Below, one piece after another: positions 23,006 to 34,500 of a DNA stretch of 64,000 nucleotides. The stretch comes from Fusarium oxysporum f. sp. lycopersici 4287 (lineage: Eukaryota > Ascomycota > Sordariomycetes > Hypocreales > Nectriaceae). The number at the start of each line of letters is the position of its first letter. Within the stretch, counting starts at the first letter, position 1. Both the position numbers and the translations under genes were made by a program. The notes under the pieces were generated by a model. It saw only the letters and a program-made list of their open reading frames with translations, did no database searches and was not told where the DNA came from. The DNA is taken from assembly GCF_000149955.1 (NCBI RefSeq), contig NC_030992.1, positions 1,793,099 to 1,857,098 of the forward strand. The letters are read 5' to 3'.

Positions 23006-25410
23006 TCAGTGTTGTGGAGGTTGTGGGATTCCCTTCAAGACATCATTCACTGAAGCAAATGCTCCTTCGCCACCGTCTTGGCGAAGGTCTTCAAGGAGCA
23101 CGCTGGTCTGAGCATAAACTTTCTCTAGTGCTGCTCGAGACGATTTGCCGAGAGATACTGCTTGTTCGTTAGTATTGTCAACAACTGATATGCTCCTTTG
23201 TTCGACTTACGTAGAATGGCCGAGTTTAGTTCCTCCGCAACAGCAACTCTACCGTTCCTATCCAAGAGGTGGCTGACTTGAGGCACCTTGAGTGGGTTTT
23301 CATATGCCAACAATGCCCAAATCTCAGTAAGTGCCTTGCTGACTTCTACCCGTGGGTCATTGACGTATTGTTCCTGGAGTGTCCGTCCGTATTCCAGCAT
23401 ATTGCGCTCAAGCTCTGCAACCACTGTCTTATTCTCACCACCATCCGCATCCCTTGAAGTATTTTCGCTGCCGTTAAGATCGAGATCCATCGTCTGAGGT
23501 GCGGGGTTGTTAACATGCCCATTACCCTTGGTCTCATTACGCATGTTGAGCTGGGCCGCTTTTCGCACCAATTCGATAAACTTGCGACATTGCAATCTGA
23601 AATAGACTTGTTCGTTATCCTTTAAAACGTGGGGATAATATGCATTCGTGTACTTGAGCGCCCTGTCAATATCCCCTTCGAGGATTGCACGCCGGATCCC
23701 TGTATCGTGGTCAGAAGTAGGATAAGACAACAAGGAAGTGTGATCTTACGTTGGCGATTATTTGCGTCTTCGTCATCTCTAATACTAACACCGTCGACCT
23801 TAACTCCGGGATCAAGGCTTAGAGCTTCTTTTTGCTTCTTCATGTCTTCTGCAAAAGCCCGAGCTGTACCCACGTAGCCATCATGTTGGAGGAACTGAAG
23901 AACAAGTGCCTGAATTACATCGGTTTCGCTCATGTTTGGGACGAGACTTGATGTGTCTGTAGCTTGGATATCTTTCTGCACTCTCTCACGCTCTTCCTAA
24001 AAAGGGCATTAATTATGCATCATGCTGTGTGTGGGGTATTACACAAGCCTACCCGCATCATATCGTCGATGTTATACACAAAAGGGCTTTGTCCAAAATT
24101 GACTCGGATGGACTCGCCGGGCTTCTTGAGGCTAATCGCTGGGTAGAGCCTACCTCTGTTAACATCGTGGAATGCCGTGACTATTGTTTGTTAGCAAAGG
24201 ACGTAAGGTGACCTGCCTCAGGGAGCAAGAAAACTGAGGACCTCCATCCTGGGTGATAACGAGATTTAGGTAAATCCAGTGTAGACTTAGATGTTCATCA
24301 CTTAGGATGATGATAGTCCTAAGGTATATAAATTTTGGGTGGACTTAGAAGCCTTTAGGCCAGTCTTTTCATCCCTTAGGATAGAGGTCCCAAGTTTTCT
24401 TACTTCTCCGGGCTGTTAGCATGCATGCACATACTTAGCTTAACTCCATTTTTGGTGAAGAAGGCGTTGTTCTCCCTGAAATTCACGCCACATCCAATCA
24501 CGTCATAGGCGTTGTATCCAGGGCCGTAGTGTCTTCCGATATTTGACCCTGTAAAACATCGCCCGTCGTCGCCGTGATAACCCCAGGCCTCGGGTTCCCA
24601 GCCAATAGGCCGTGACAGATTGACATTCTTGGTTGCGAACCCAATACCTATAGTCGCGTCGTCGCGTTTAGCTGTTGCTATTTGCACCTCGAAGTAATAA
24701 ATTCCGCACTGGGGGGGCATGTAGTGGTCGGCGCGGACTGCACAAGCCATGTGATCTTGGTCGTGTTGATTCTTAGGTCCGATGTACTTCACAGTACAGC
24801 CGTCAGCTTGGATCTCAATGCCTCCCCACTGATCATCCTTGTTCCATTTTGTTGGCAAAGGTGCAAGGTCATCATCCTCCTCGAAGGCTGGGGGACGCTC
24901 TATAACAGTGTGCGACATGCCTCGATGCGAACCGGGGGGCAAAGGATGCTGGTTGAACGTAGCGGAGTGCTGGGATAAACCATTCGCTGGAGTCGAATCG
25001 CGACGGGACTGAACTTTAGCTTGGTGTGCCTCCTGGAGCTTCTGGGCGTATGTCGAGTTCTCGAGATACGATGGGACAAAGAAAGTCTCATCCTCGTTCT
25101 TGAAATTATTATCAACAGCCCCGGATTCCACAAGCATGTTAAAGGCTCGTGAGAAGGACGGTAGACCAGTTCTCCGAGCGTTCGTCTCAATCCCAACAGT
25201 CTCCATGATGGTATTCGTCGGTTCGGAGCCCAGAATGTTGAGCTCGCCGGATGCACTAAATATCGAAGTACGGGCAGGATGTGTATAAAAGTTGGGAGTA
25301 TTGGTTATAGACGAGTTATGCGGAGGAGAGAAATGGGCGTGGCGAGTGGATGGCGAAGCTGGTTCGGGACGAGCAGACGAGCGAGAAGCTTGGTGAAGGG
25401 GACTTGCCAT
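23006..25410 (-). CDS. vid30: RanBPM/Vid30 (Gid1)-type subunit of the GID/CTLH ubiquitin ligase
   Basis: Five exons, 25410-24435, 24180-24053, 23996-23750, 23699-23211 and 23157-23006, give 663 residues. After a disordered N-terminus comes a SPRY domain (about 190-360; GIYYFEVQIA, ATIGIGFA, GWEPEAWGYHGDDG, FFTKNGVKL, then LYPAISLKKPGESIRVNFGQ). A LisH motif follows (about 385-420; TDVIQALVLQFLQHDGYVGT), then CTLH (about 451-510; RRAILEGDIDRALKYTNAYY) and a CRA end (ILLSLGKSSRAALEK). This SPRY-LisH-CTLH-CRA order is diagnostic for RanBP9/10 and yeast Vid30/Gid1, the scaffold and substrate-receptor-binding subunit of the GID E3 ligase. The last intron uses AGCAG rather than the AAG three bases earlier, because this preserves the conserved SLGK block. 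Intron 1 is 254 bp, far longer than the others (50-56 bp), because of an inverted-repeat element. Confidence 0.92.
24227..24401. mobile_element. Probable MITE inside intron 1 of vid30
   Basis: The element begins AAGAAAACTGAGGACCTC (24227) and ends with the imperfect inverse ending AGTTTTCTT (24401). Over the first 23 positions the two ends match at 20. It contains a further internal palindrome, CTTAGGA...TCCTAAG, at 24301-24323. It has no ORF and is about 175 bp long. Removing it leaves an intron of about 79 bp, normal for this window. No clear target-site duplication is visible; the true ends may lie a few bases further out, where short GGAG similarity continues. Confidence 0.7.
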
Positions 25411-27603
25411 GTCCACGACAAGCAGGAACGAAACAGCCCGGCTATCACCTAAGGTACCTAGGTAGCAAGTCACCCAGCAGCAAAGGCAGGTGAGTTAACT
25501 GCCAGGTGAAGCCCTAGGATGGGTTCCAGCGCAGGCTTGTAGTGGGGGTGTGAGCTGTAGCGTAGTCGGAAACAGTCGTAACAGTCGTCTGGGAGGTGGT
25601 AGCACGAGCTTCGGATGCGTCGACAAATTACCGGCAAGGCTGACAAAGCGGAGCAGAAAGCGAAAGAAATAAATAAGAGCAATAGACTCAAGTGATCTTC
25701 AAGTTGGGAGAACAAGGCGACTTGTGTACTATAGCGGTTGGTAGTTGTAGGAGAAGACGGGTGGATGGTGATGGTGATGGTGATGGTGATGGACGGGGCG
25801 GGTAGAGGTGGAGGTGGTTCCCGTCAGAACAACAGCGCGTCACCGTTACCACTCACCAACTTCTAGCAGCAATAGAGACGCAGATTAATACTTAGGTAAC
25901 TAAAAAGGAGAAAAATGAGATACGAATGTATCTGTAGTAAGAAAGACTCGTCAATTAGTTATCATTAATAGGTAGTCAACATGAATCGAGTCATGGCTTG
26001 ACGAGAAAAGCCGGTGCTGTACGTATCACATCACTCATCATGGCTACCAACTTGCGCTATCTATCACGAGGGTCACTCTTCTCCCCCAGCGGGTTTAGTC
26101 TTTAGTACCTGCCTGGCCTGACTTGACCTTGTCTGTTAAGCTTTCACCTAGCAAACAGCTGCATCAACTTAACAGTGGAGGCCCAGCTTCCCCGCTGCCG
26201 GGCCGGACCCTTTCTAACCTGCATTGCTCCAGGTCCCCATGCAAATGAAATCGCCCCAACATGGCCAAAAGCTAAGGCGTAATAATAGTCGATAGCATAG
26301 TCCTGAGCCTTTTTTTCTTCGGGTCCTTTCCGTGTTCTGGAGAGAAACACTCGAGTGATGACAGTAGCAATAGCGAGACCAACGCTGCCCTGGTGCAGAA
26401 ACAAGTTGTGGTTTCCTCGCTTATAAGTTGGCGAGGTTATTTGCTGACTTATTCCGATACCTCCAATGAGCATCTCCATCTTGATATGGATATTCCAGGT
26501 TGGTTTGGGTTTCGGTTTCAAACCTGTTCGCTCAAGCCCCTCCAAGCATCATTCATCAGCCACCAATTTTATCTTAAAAGCAAGATCCCCATTAACCGCA
26601 AAACATTCAAAGCACGGTACATCAAATATCAATTAAAATTTGGGGCAATACAGTTACAATTCGTACCTACCGTAGTCAAACGGGCATGAAAGTCACGGGA
26701 CGGCTCTGGTGTCGATGACTAAGCTTTGCGCGCTCCCTGCGACCACACCACGACATCAAGACATGACCCCGATGAGAAAGACGAACGAAAATGTATCCAC
26801 AGTCTGGCCATTGGGCCATCTCAACCCCCGAAAACTCTTCCCCGACCGCTGAATTTGACAATTCCCTCATGTTAGAGATTATTCCTCGTCGAAACAGGCA
26901 ATAAACTGAAGACTTGTGACTTTGGCTTTGACATTGCGATCATTCATGTTACCTGATGAGGACGCTTGGGGAACCGTTTTTGACATGAAGAGCTTTCTGC
27001 CACGTCTACTTAGAGTTATCGCGAGATGGCATCTGCGTCAGTTTCTTTCAGACCTACGTGGCGCGTAATCTCAAGTGGTGAGCCATTAATGACTGGAATT
27101 ATCGACACTACTTAGGTAGGCTGCGGCAAGAAAACAATGTGTGCAGCAACCAGCAGATTAGCGCCTGTCTTCAAAGCTACGGGCGCATGGATCGCAGTAT
27201 AACAGCATAAGTACGATATATCTTCAGAGAACAAATATTTAATTGCTCATTTCAGAGAATTATCCGAGTATATCTAACATTGCACCATCGTAACAATAAT
27301 TGTACATCAAATATATGCTCCGCCAGTCCTGGTACGGTTTAATGCCAATCCTTTTCCACAGCATTCCATCCTCGCTGTTCCGTAACGCCAGCGACACCAG
27401 CGTCGCTTTTTTGATGAAAAACATAAAAGATTCCGAATGAATGAACGGTCATGCTCGGTCTGAGAGCATCTCAGTCTCACTGACAGGCCAAGAATCAGTT
27501 GTCTGCCAACCTAGAACGCCCGCAATATCTCGCGCTATAATAAAACATCTCTGGTATCAGAGCAAAATGAAAAGGAAAAAAAGGTCGCGTCGTAGGGGCA
27601 GTT
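25411..27603. other. Intergenic region with hexanucleotide microsatellite
   Basis: Promoter side of vid30. A GGTGAT-type microsatellite lies at 25764-25791, and a palindromic CCTAAGGTACCTAGG stretch near 25448-25462 is within 60 bp of the vid30 start codon. An open minus-strand frame at 26144-26545 begins only with TTG and has no domain. Nothing else is supported. Confidence 0.45.
25764..25791. repeat. GGTGAT microsatellite upstream of vid30
   Basis: About four and a half tandem ATGGTG/GGTGAT units, followed by related GGTGGAGGTGG sequence. A likely length-polymorphic promoter or leader repeat. Confidence 0.85.
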
Positions 27604-28484
27604 TTATGAAGCAGCGGCAATAGCAAGAGGTGCCGGCGAGGAGGCGTGGTTACTGGGCGCACTTTGCATCTCTACGTCGTTAGCAGTATTGCTATTGCTA
27701 GCACTGTTGCTCTCGTGGCCGTTCTCTTTGTTCTCCTTGCTGCTGCCCTCGGCCGATGCAGCAGTAGAATCCTCGGCGCTGGATTCGGGAGCCTTCTTTT
27801 GAGGTGCCACCCAGCGAGGGATCTCCCATGCCACACCAGTGAAGCTCTTCAGTTGGAATCCTCCCTTGGCCCATCGGCGACAGGGTTTGCCTGAGCGATC
27901 GAGAGCGCGAAGTCCGGCGTTGATGGCCCCTTGATTCGCCTTGGGCCCAAGCTTGTGACCTCCGGCAGGCTTGGAACCTGAGTGATCGATCGTTCCGTCC
28001 TCCCTGGGAGTAGTGGTCAGTCCAATGTTCAAATATGTGTGGGGGTTGCAAAAACTTACAGACGAGGCTTCTTCTTGGGGCCAGGCTTTCCTCGAGGCTT
28101 GGGGACACCATCTATTGTACCGTTGGCGCCCGGGGCAGATCGTTTGACGCCCTTCTTCTTCGGTCCATCGGTAGGCGGTCCCATAGCCGAAGGGGCCGGT
28201 GTCCCGTCGGCAGGAGTTGCGTCAGGGGCAGGAGTAGCAGCGTTAGAGTCCGAAGCATTGTCGCCATTCGTGTTGCTGGCTGGTGGTTGCGAACCAGAAG
28301 CGGACACGGCATCGGTAGGTGAGTCGGCGTTGGCTTTCATGTCCTTGAAGGGAGATTCTTCCTTGATAGAGTCGGGCGCGAGTAGAGCACGCAGCTTGTC
28401 GGGCGACACCTTGCGAGTAACAATCAAGCTGGCCTTGGTGCTGGACTTGCGTCGCGCGTCGGCGGACTTGACTGGAGGAGCCAT
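27604..28484 (-). CDS. ies4: INO80 chromatin-remodelling complex subunit Ies4-like protein
   Basis: Two exons, 28484-28060 and 28003-27604, give 274 residues; the 56-bp intron is GTAAGT...CCCAG, phase 2. The N-terminus carries a short conserved block (SSTKASLIVTRKVSPDKLRA, residues 14-33) and then a long Ala/Pro/Ser/Asn-rich linker with a basic GKPGPKKKPRL patch. The core at about residues 158-206 (KLGPKANQGAINAGLRALDR, CRRWAKGGFQLKSFTGVAWE, IPRW) matches the fungal Ies4 family. The tail is acidic and Ser/Asn-rich. Ies4 is a small nuclear subunit of INO80 linked to DNA-damage checkpoint signalling in yeast. The assignment rests on the recognised core block. Confidence 0.8.
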
Positions 28485-30580
28485 GGTGTTGAGAGAGGTC
28501 GAGGTTACAAAGAGCTGACGGTGATGCTATAGTCTAGGAAGGGTTGTCTGATGAAAAGGTGATGTGTGGTGTTGATTGATGATGTTTGCAAGCGGCGAAG
28601 GATAGTGGAAGAAGGTTAGGGAAAGGAGCAGGTTTTGAGAAATAGACTGGTGACGGGAGAGGCGGCAAATAACCAAAGACCCGGTGGTGATCCCGTGGTG
28701 GACAAGACGTGGTCAGGGGTGGTGGGCTTTTGGGGCTTGCGTGGAGCGAGTCTTAGTAGTAGTGGGAGATTTATTAGGAGGAGCTGAGTTGCGATCACAG
28801 ACGTAAGTCAGGTCAGTTTTTCATTCAGCCTGGTGCCGAGTCAAGATTTCAGGGTGGTGATGATGGGTTTGCGGTGGTGAAAAGTGGAAATGAAAGTAAT
28901 GGAACAGAGGGCAAAAGCCTTGTCTTGTAAGGTTGGGGTCTTGGTATTGTTGTCATTTTTGATTCTGGTGCTGGGGCCGAAGGCGGCGCACAAGGAGAGG
29001 AAAAATCGGTTGGGTTGGGTTGGTTTGATTTCCCGCGTTTCTTCACACTCAGAGCAGCAGGAGCGAGAGCAAGTGGCAGTGGCAGACGAACAAACTTGGG
29101 GATTTCAGGCCCAGGTCCAGCCCGTCTCCTCTGTTACCCGATTAGGTTTAGTGCCACTTCTGCCGCATGGCAGGGGTACCGCTTCTTTCCAGCCAATCAA
29201 AGCCCCGGTATGTCTTTAATCTCTCTCAAAGCAGCGCCTCGAATTCTATTGTTATTCCACTCCTCCTAGGTGACTGAGCAAACTCAGCGACCAAAAGCTC
29301 GTTTCAATCAAGCTCCCACGCTCACTTCATCGCCTTCAGCCCCCGAATTGTCCCTGCAATCAATCAGCGATGATGACCACATATTTTAACCGCCAAAGAG
29401 GCACGATTTTCATTGCCTCACCTTCGAAATAGCCATTTGGTCGCTAAATATACACAAGACTTTTCAAGGCTTCATGTTGCGATGCTCTGTAATGGTCACC
29501 ATGACCCTGATCAATATTCACATATATTGGAATATTGATGATACCGACAAAAACCACACCAGCTAGCTCGGAGAACACTGTAACTTCCATCTGGCCCTTT
29601 TTATCCCCCTCATTCAGTCACATTTTCGTGATAGCCCTCCCTTAGCCCGTGATGACGGTGGAAAACCAGCAAGAAATGGGGTTCTCTCAATGTCACTCAG
29701 CAAGCCCCTGCAAATAATCAGGGTGGCGGAACTCTGCGATTCAATACACCTGCAGAATAACGTGGCATTGCTTTTTAGCTATCACTCGGAGTTCTCTAGC
29801 CTGTGAATTCAGGTCTGATTCCTAGCGGTCAAGTCCCTGGAAATTGTATCTTGTGCATTTAATCATCGAATACCTCACAATCCTCGCAGGCGCGAATAAC
29901 ATCAACGTTCAATCAATATTTACCTTTGAAGCTTTCGGTTTCTGTATTCAAACTTTCTCCCCCAAATGCCACATCGTGTGCTTACAGTTGTCACTTGTGA
30001 TTGTAGCAAATTCCGGTGCAACCGAGATCCATTAGTACCCAGGTAGTCAGTCAAAGAATCCCGACCGAGAAATTACCTGACCAAGACCCGAGCGTCGTCA
30101 CGACTCCGCCAGACAAATCTTGTGTCCAATTTTGACTTCCGTCATCCATGATGCACCAAAGAGATTCCACCGCGCATTGCCTCGATTCCCCGCAGCGATC
30201 AACATGACGGACAGGCTGTACTCGGCAACAATATCAAGAATACCTGCTTCAGCGTATCACCACGCTACATAACTATCCATATGATCCATTCGAGGTGTCT
30301 ACAAAGAAAATTAAGCGTGATACTGCCTGAATTGCCCGCTCATCACAGGAATGAAAGCCTTCCTTGGCCCGTGGTGAAACAACAAGTGTTGATCCATTGT
30401 ATGCCCACCCGAGACTGAGACACCATGACAAGCGTTGCTATCACGATAGTTGGAATGTGTTGCTCCCCTACAACCTGAAGCCCGTGACAAAAGATATATC
30501 ATGGCAACCTGTCGGCCACAATGGACTGGAGAGCATCACACATTGTTTATTCAATTCTTTTCCATCACCAAGTCGACACA
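28485..30580. other. Long intergenic region
   Basis: Probable ies4 promoter at the left and the promoter of the secreted-protein gene at the right. Short ORFs on both strands have no domain or splice support. No repeat element is recognised. Confidence 0.45.
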
Positions 30581-32739
30581 ATGATTCGATTATACATTCT
30601 TCTTTGCCTCCTACCATGTCTCTTCCTTACCACCCCATTCACCCATGCTGCCCTACTGCCTCGTCTCAAAGCTTCGTTCAGACTGCCAGGTGTAGTCTTC
30701 AATGAACCAGTGGCTCGATCTATCAAGGTAGTGCCTTTCAAAGAGCCTCCTGGGAAATCACACCATGGTCATGGACTTCACCACACTCTCGGCCTTGTGA
30801 AGCGATTGGTTGAAGACCAGGGCGATATGGTTGAGGTTACCGAAGAAGCTCTTCAGGAACTTCTGGATCAGATCAACAAACTCCATGAGCAGGTGAACAG
30901 CATGATGCCATCTGGTGCAACGGACAAGCAGCCTACTCTAGGGGCAGGCGCTTCGTCAGGAGGTCAGTCTGGTCAGGCCGATCAATTACCTGCAGGGTCT
31001 TTTGATGAGTCTACTGGTAGTGAACAGTCTGAACAACAGCCTGCTCCCTCTGGCAAAGCTGGTGTCCCTAGACCAGGCGTTGCCTCGGGTCCATCAGAAG
31101 TTCCTGTGGTTTCGGACCCTTCTCTACGATCTCCGTTGCCGTCACAGGCAGACGCAGCCACGGTTGTCGAGCCTCAGGCTCCGGGCGCTTCAGCTCAACT
31201 AGATGCATCGCAGATAGATACCCACAGGCAAGCAAAGACTGAGCTGGCGCAGCCTGCTGCAAATCCCACCCAGGTGGTAAACGGTGAAGCNNNNNNNNNN
31301 NNNNNNNNNNNNNNNNNNNNNNNNNNNNNNNNNNNNNNNNNNNNNNNNNNNNNNNNNNNNNNNNNNNNNNNNNNNNNNNNNNNNNNNNNNNNNNNNNNNN
31401 NNNNNNNNNNNNNNNNNNNNNNNNNNNNNNNNNNNNNNNNNNNNNNNNNNNNNNNNNNNNNNNNNNNNNNNNNNNNNNNAATCCGTCTAGCGAGCCTAAA
31501 GTTGAAAGGCTGTCTGGCAATAGTGCTGCCGTGACCCTGCCTGAAGGTGCAGATGCTTCTGGAAAGGGGGGCGTCGTGGAATCAGGTGGTCGTCCCAAGA
31601 ATGCTGTTGCTCAACCGACTGGTGAAGTTCAGGCTCCGACGGGAACACAATTTAGCATAGCACAAGACGTCAAGCCAACAGAGGAAGGGAAGGCCAAAGA
31701 TCCTAATATCTCATCTGCCAAGCAGGTTGCTGATGCTACCAGTACTGCGCCCGGGGGTGCATTTGTTGAGGATCCTGATAACGTTGTCCAGACGGTCACG
31801 ACCAATGTCACCTTTGGCGGACAGACTAGTACTTCGGCAACTAAGGAGACTCAGAGACCATCCCGTGCCAAAGATGATGAGTGTGTTGACAAAGTAAGTG
31901 ATCTACCCATCATACGTCGAAACCCTAACTGCACACCAGGTAGTAGGATCAAATCCGCGAGCGAGCCAGCACAAGACACCACGATAACTCTGGTCCTCGT
32001 ACCTACTCCAGAAGCAGATCCTTCCCAATCTTCTGCAACGGAATCCGAGACACGGACAACAGAAGACTCTCCTGCAACTGCCAAGGCCGAGGGAACGGCT
32101 CCAGCATTGGAGACAGAAGCCATCTCCACCCCGACTATCAACGCTGGAGGCTCTCAGCAGCTTGCAGCACCAACCTTACTCTCAAATCCATCTGCTGTTT
32201 CTAGACCTGAGCCGACAGCGTTAAGTCTTAGAACTCTCGTTTTCACATCAGTCCTTACAAGGTCTTCAACCATCCTCGCAACTACTGTACGCACAGAGTT
32301 TATTAATGCGAATCAACCCACTGCATCATTTAAAGCCCCCGGACATGTTTTCAAAGAAGATGAAGACGCAGACACAAATGCAGCGTTCAACAAGGATGGA
32401 AAGCTTGCTCTGGAGGAGAGTGTCAATGAGGAAAGCACACCAGGTACAAGCATCCATAACCAGGTCGGATTGGAGAACTCCACTAATCATTTGATAGAAA
32501 CCCTTGGAGGAACTCCTCTCGCGTTAGAGACTACAGCCATTCAGACCACAACGACAACCACCATCAGTTTGAGCCATGTTGATGTCATGACAACCCCTGA
32601 ACCCAGCCAAGAGCCTCTGTCTCTTTCTTCAGTACCATCTCATGGTGCTGGAGGCATCAACGGGACATTTCATGCAACGCCAAACAGTGGATTCAGAACA
32701 ATTCCGAGGTCGTCAGCTAGTCTGGCAGAGAGAGCATAG
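30581..32739 (+). CDS. Secreted Ser/Thr-rich (mucin-like) protein, interrupted by a sequence gap
   Basis: The ATG at 30581 starts a clear signal peptide (MIRLYILLCLLPCLFLTTPF, then THA). The mature part starts with a dibasic-containing segment and a short coiled stretch (EALQELLDQINKLHEQVNSM), then becomes Ser/Thr/Pro/Ala/Gln-rich. Ns occupy 31291-31479. After the gap the open frame (from 31480 to the stop at 32739) is in a different phase from the one before it, so the gap size is wrong or the gap hides an intron or indel. At 31893-31938 lies a canonical 46-bp intron (GTAAGT, CTAAC, CACCAG) whose removal would shift the frame into a stop 18 codons later; unspliced, the frame stays open for about 280 codons. 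No C-terminal GPI signal or membrane helix is seen. It is probably a heavily O-glycosylated wall or secreted protein; no family is recognised. Confidence 0.6.
31291..31479. other. Assembly gap (Ns)
   Basis: 189 unknown bases within the Ser/Thr-rich secreted-protein gene. The flanking reading frames do not agree in phase across it. Confidence 1.
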
Positions 32740-34500
32740 ATGTAAATATACATGATTTGCTCTGGAGTTAAGGACTTTAATGATGTTTGGGTTTGGATGT
32801 TTTAGAATGATCACTATGAATTTATGTTGGATTCCCCTTTTGGTACGCTTGTCATATAAATGAGAATTAATTCCTGTTTCGCCCACAGTACCGTGCCGTT
32901 GAAAAAGCAATAGCACGTATCCACAGCCCCGCGAATACTACACTCGATCAACTTTTGAAACCCCTTAAAGTCGTATCCCGAGCCAAAGGCAAGCTGTAGT
33001 TGTATGTAGACATTCTCGCCACGTAAGAACACGGAGCTAATGCTACGGAATGTCATTAGGGGTAAAAGGTGAGAGCATGATTGGAAGAGGCGACTTACAT
33101 GTTCTCGGACAAGGGTGGAATGAAGGTACATTGATTGTTCTTTAGTTGTATAGATTTCAGGTGGCTTTGAAGCAGTAGGGCTGAGAGTGCCTGGACCGGC
33201 ACACATGATTACTATGCCTCTTGAAATTATCAGCAAATCTAAGCAGTCTTTCCGGCTCACGGCAAAGAGGTTGCCAGCTTGAAACGATCAAATTATTGTT
33301 GGATTTCAGGCAGTGATGGAGATTAAAAGAAGTATGGGTGCCCAGGTATGAATTGGGCGATATATCTTTGACCCAAAGCAAAGAATGTCGAGGCAGTGTT
33401 GCCGTTGGTCTTTATAGCGTAGAATGCTGAGACGAGATCATTCATCGCAATTGGAGCACTAGCTCACGGGCTTCAGGTTGAAAATCAGTATGGACGGCGG
33501 TACTTGATAAGGTATTCGTAAATGTGGGAAGAATATCAGCTCCTGCACTATACCGAAAGAATGTAGAGATGTACTATATTTATCTTGTTCATTCATATCG
33601 GTTTACTTGTGGAAGATATAAGCAAGGCATAGTTGGTCGTTCTTCTTTGTACCGGACCAAATGTATAATAGCGTTATCGTCGTTACATGGCGGATTTTGT
33701 CCCTTGTAAGCGCACGTTCGCAATGGGCGTTTGATTCTGTCAGACTTGCACAGCAGAAACTCCCTCGTATATCTGTATTAGTCTATTCTGTTTACAAAAG
33801 ATCTTCCTTGTGAGATTTGGGATGCAGCTAAGCTACAAGGATTAGAGAGACACAAAATCACATGCATACATGCTTCTTATTTGTCTTACTCAACTACAGT
33901 CACAGCTGATACAGCTTAGAACGTATCCTACCCTTTGTCCGCCATCATCTAATTTAAATTCCTATGCTTCAAGTCCCCGTTCTCAAGAGTTTTGGAGACT
34001 CGGCAATATAATATATCAAATTTAATTCTCCGGTAAGCATCTCAGCCTGAACTGACCATTGCGGGTTTTATACCACGTTGGGCAATGTCATGTAAGCACT
34101 TGTGCTTTCAGCCCCATTGTAACGGTTCTCTGCCACATTGTGGTCAACCATTTCCTTAACAACTCAAGAAATGAATGAGAAAGTGGAAATGAACCTGATG
34201 TACATTGAACAACAGACCAATGATAGCTATGCATCCAAGATGGTAGGGCAGATCGCAAGCATGGAGGGCCTGTCACTCTCCGTCACACGTCGCCGAAGCG
34301 AGTTGATTCGAGTCTTACATGCATAGACCTCTCTTGAGTCTTGGCTCCCATCACATTCTTTTTCTTTGTTCAACTACGCTCATCGATTTCCGGCTTCTGA
34401 TCAATTTAACTGTGAGAGAAAATAGATTTCATAAGAGATGCGACGATGAATACTGCGCTTTGTTGAATCTTCCATCACTCTTCCTTGTGCCGCTCTCATC
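32740..34500. other. Intergenic region, possibly with an unresolved minus-strand gene
   Basis: On the minus strand between about 33440 and 32814 there are protein-like blocks. These are NDLVSAFYAIKTNGNTASTF, NQCTFIPPLSENI and, beyond a canonical 56-bp intron (GTAAGT...CTAAT...CCGTAG, about 33098-33043), ISSVFLRGENVYIQLQLAFG followed by SGYDFKGFQKLIECSIRGAV. A complete frame from a start codon could not be assembled and no family was recognised. The rest of the interval shows nothing. Confidence 0.3.

Noticed and set aside
26144..26545. 133-codon minus-strand open frame
   Set aside because: No ATG at its start (TTG), no domain, composition like translated intergenic DNA.
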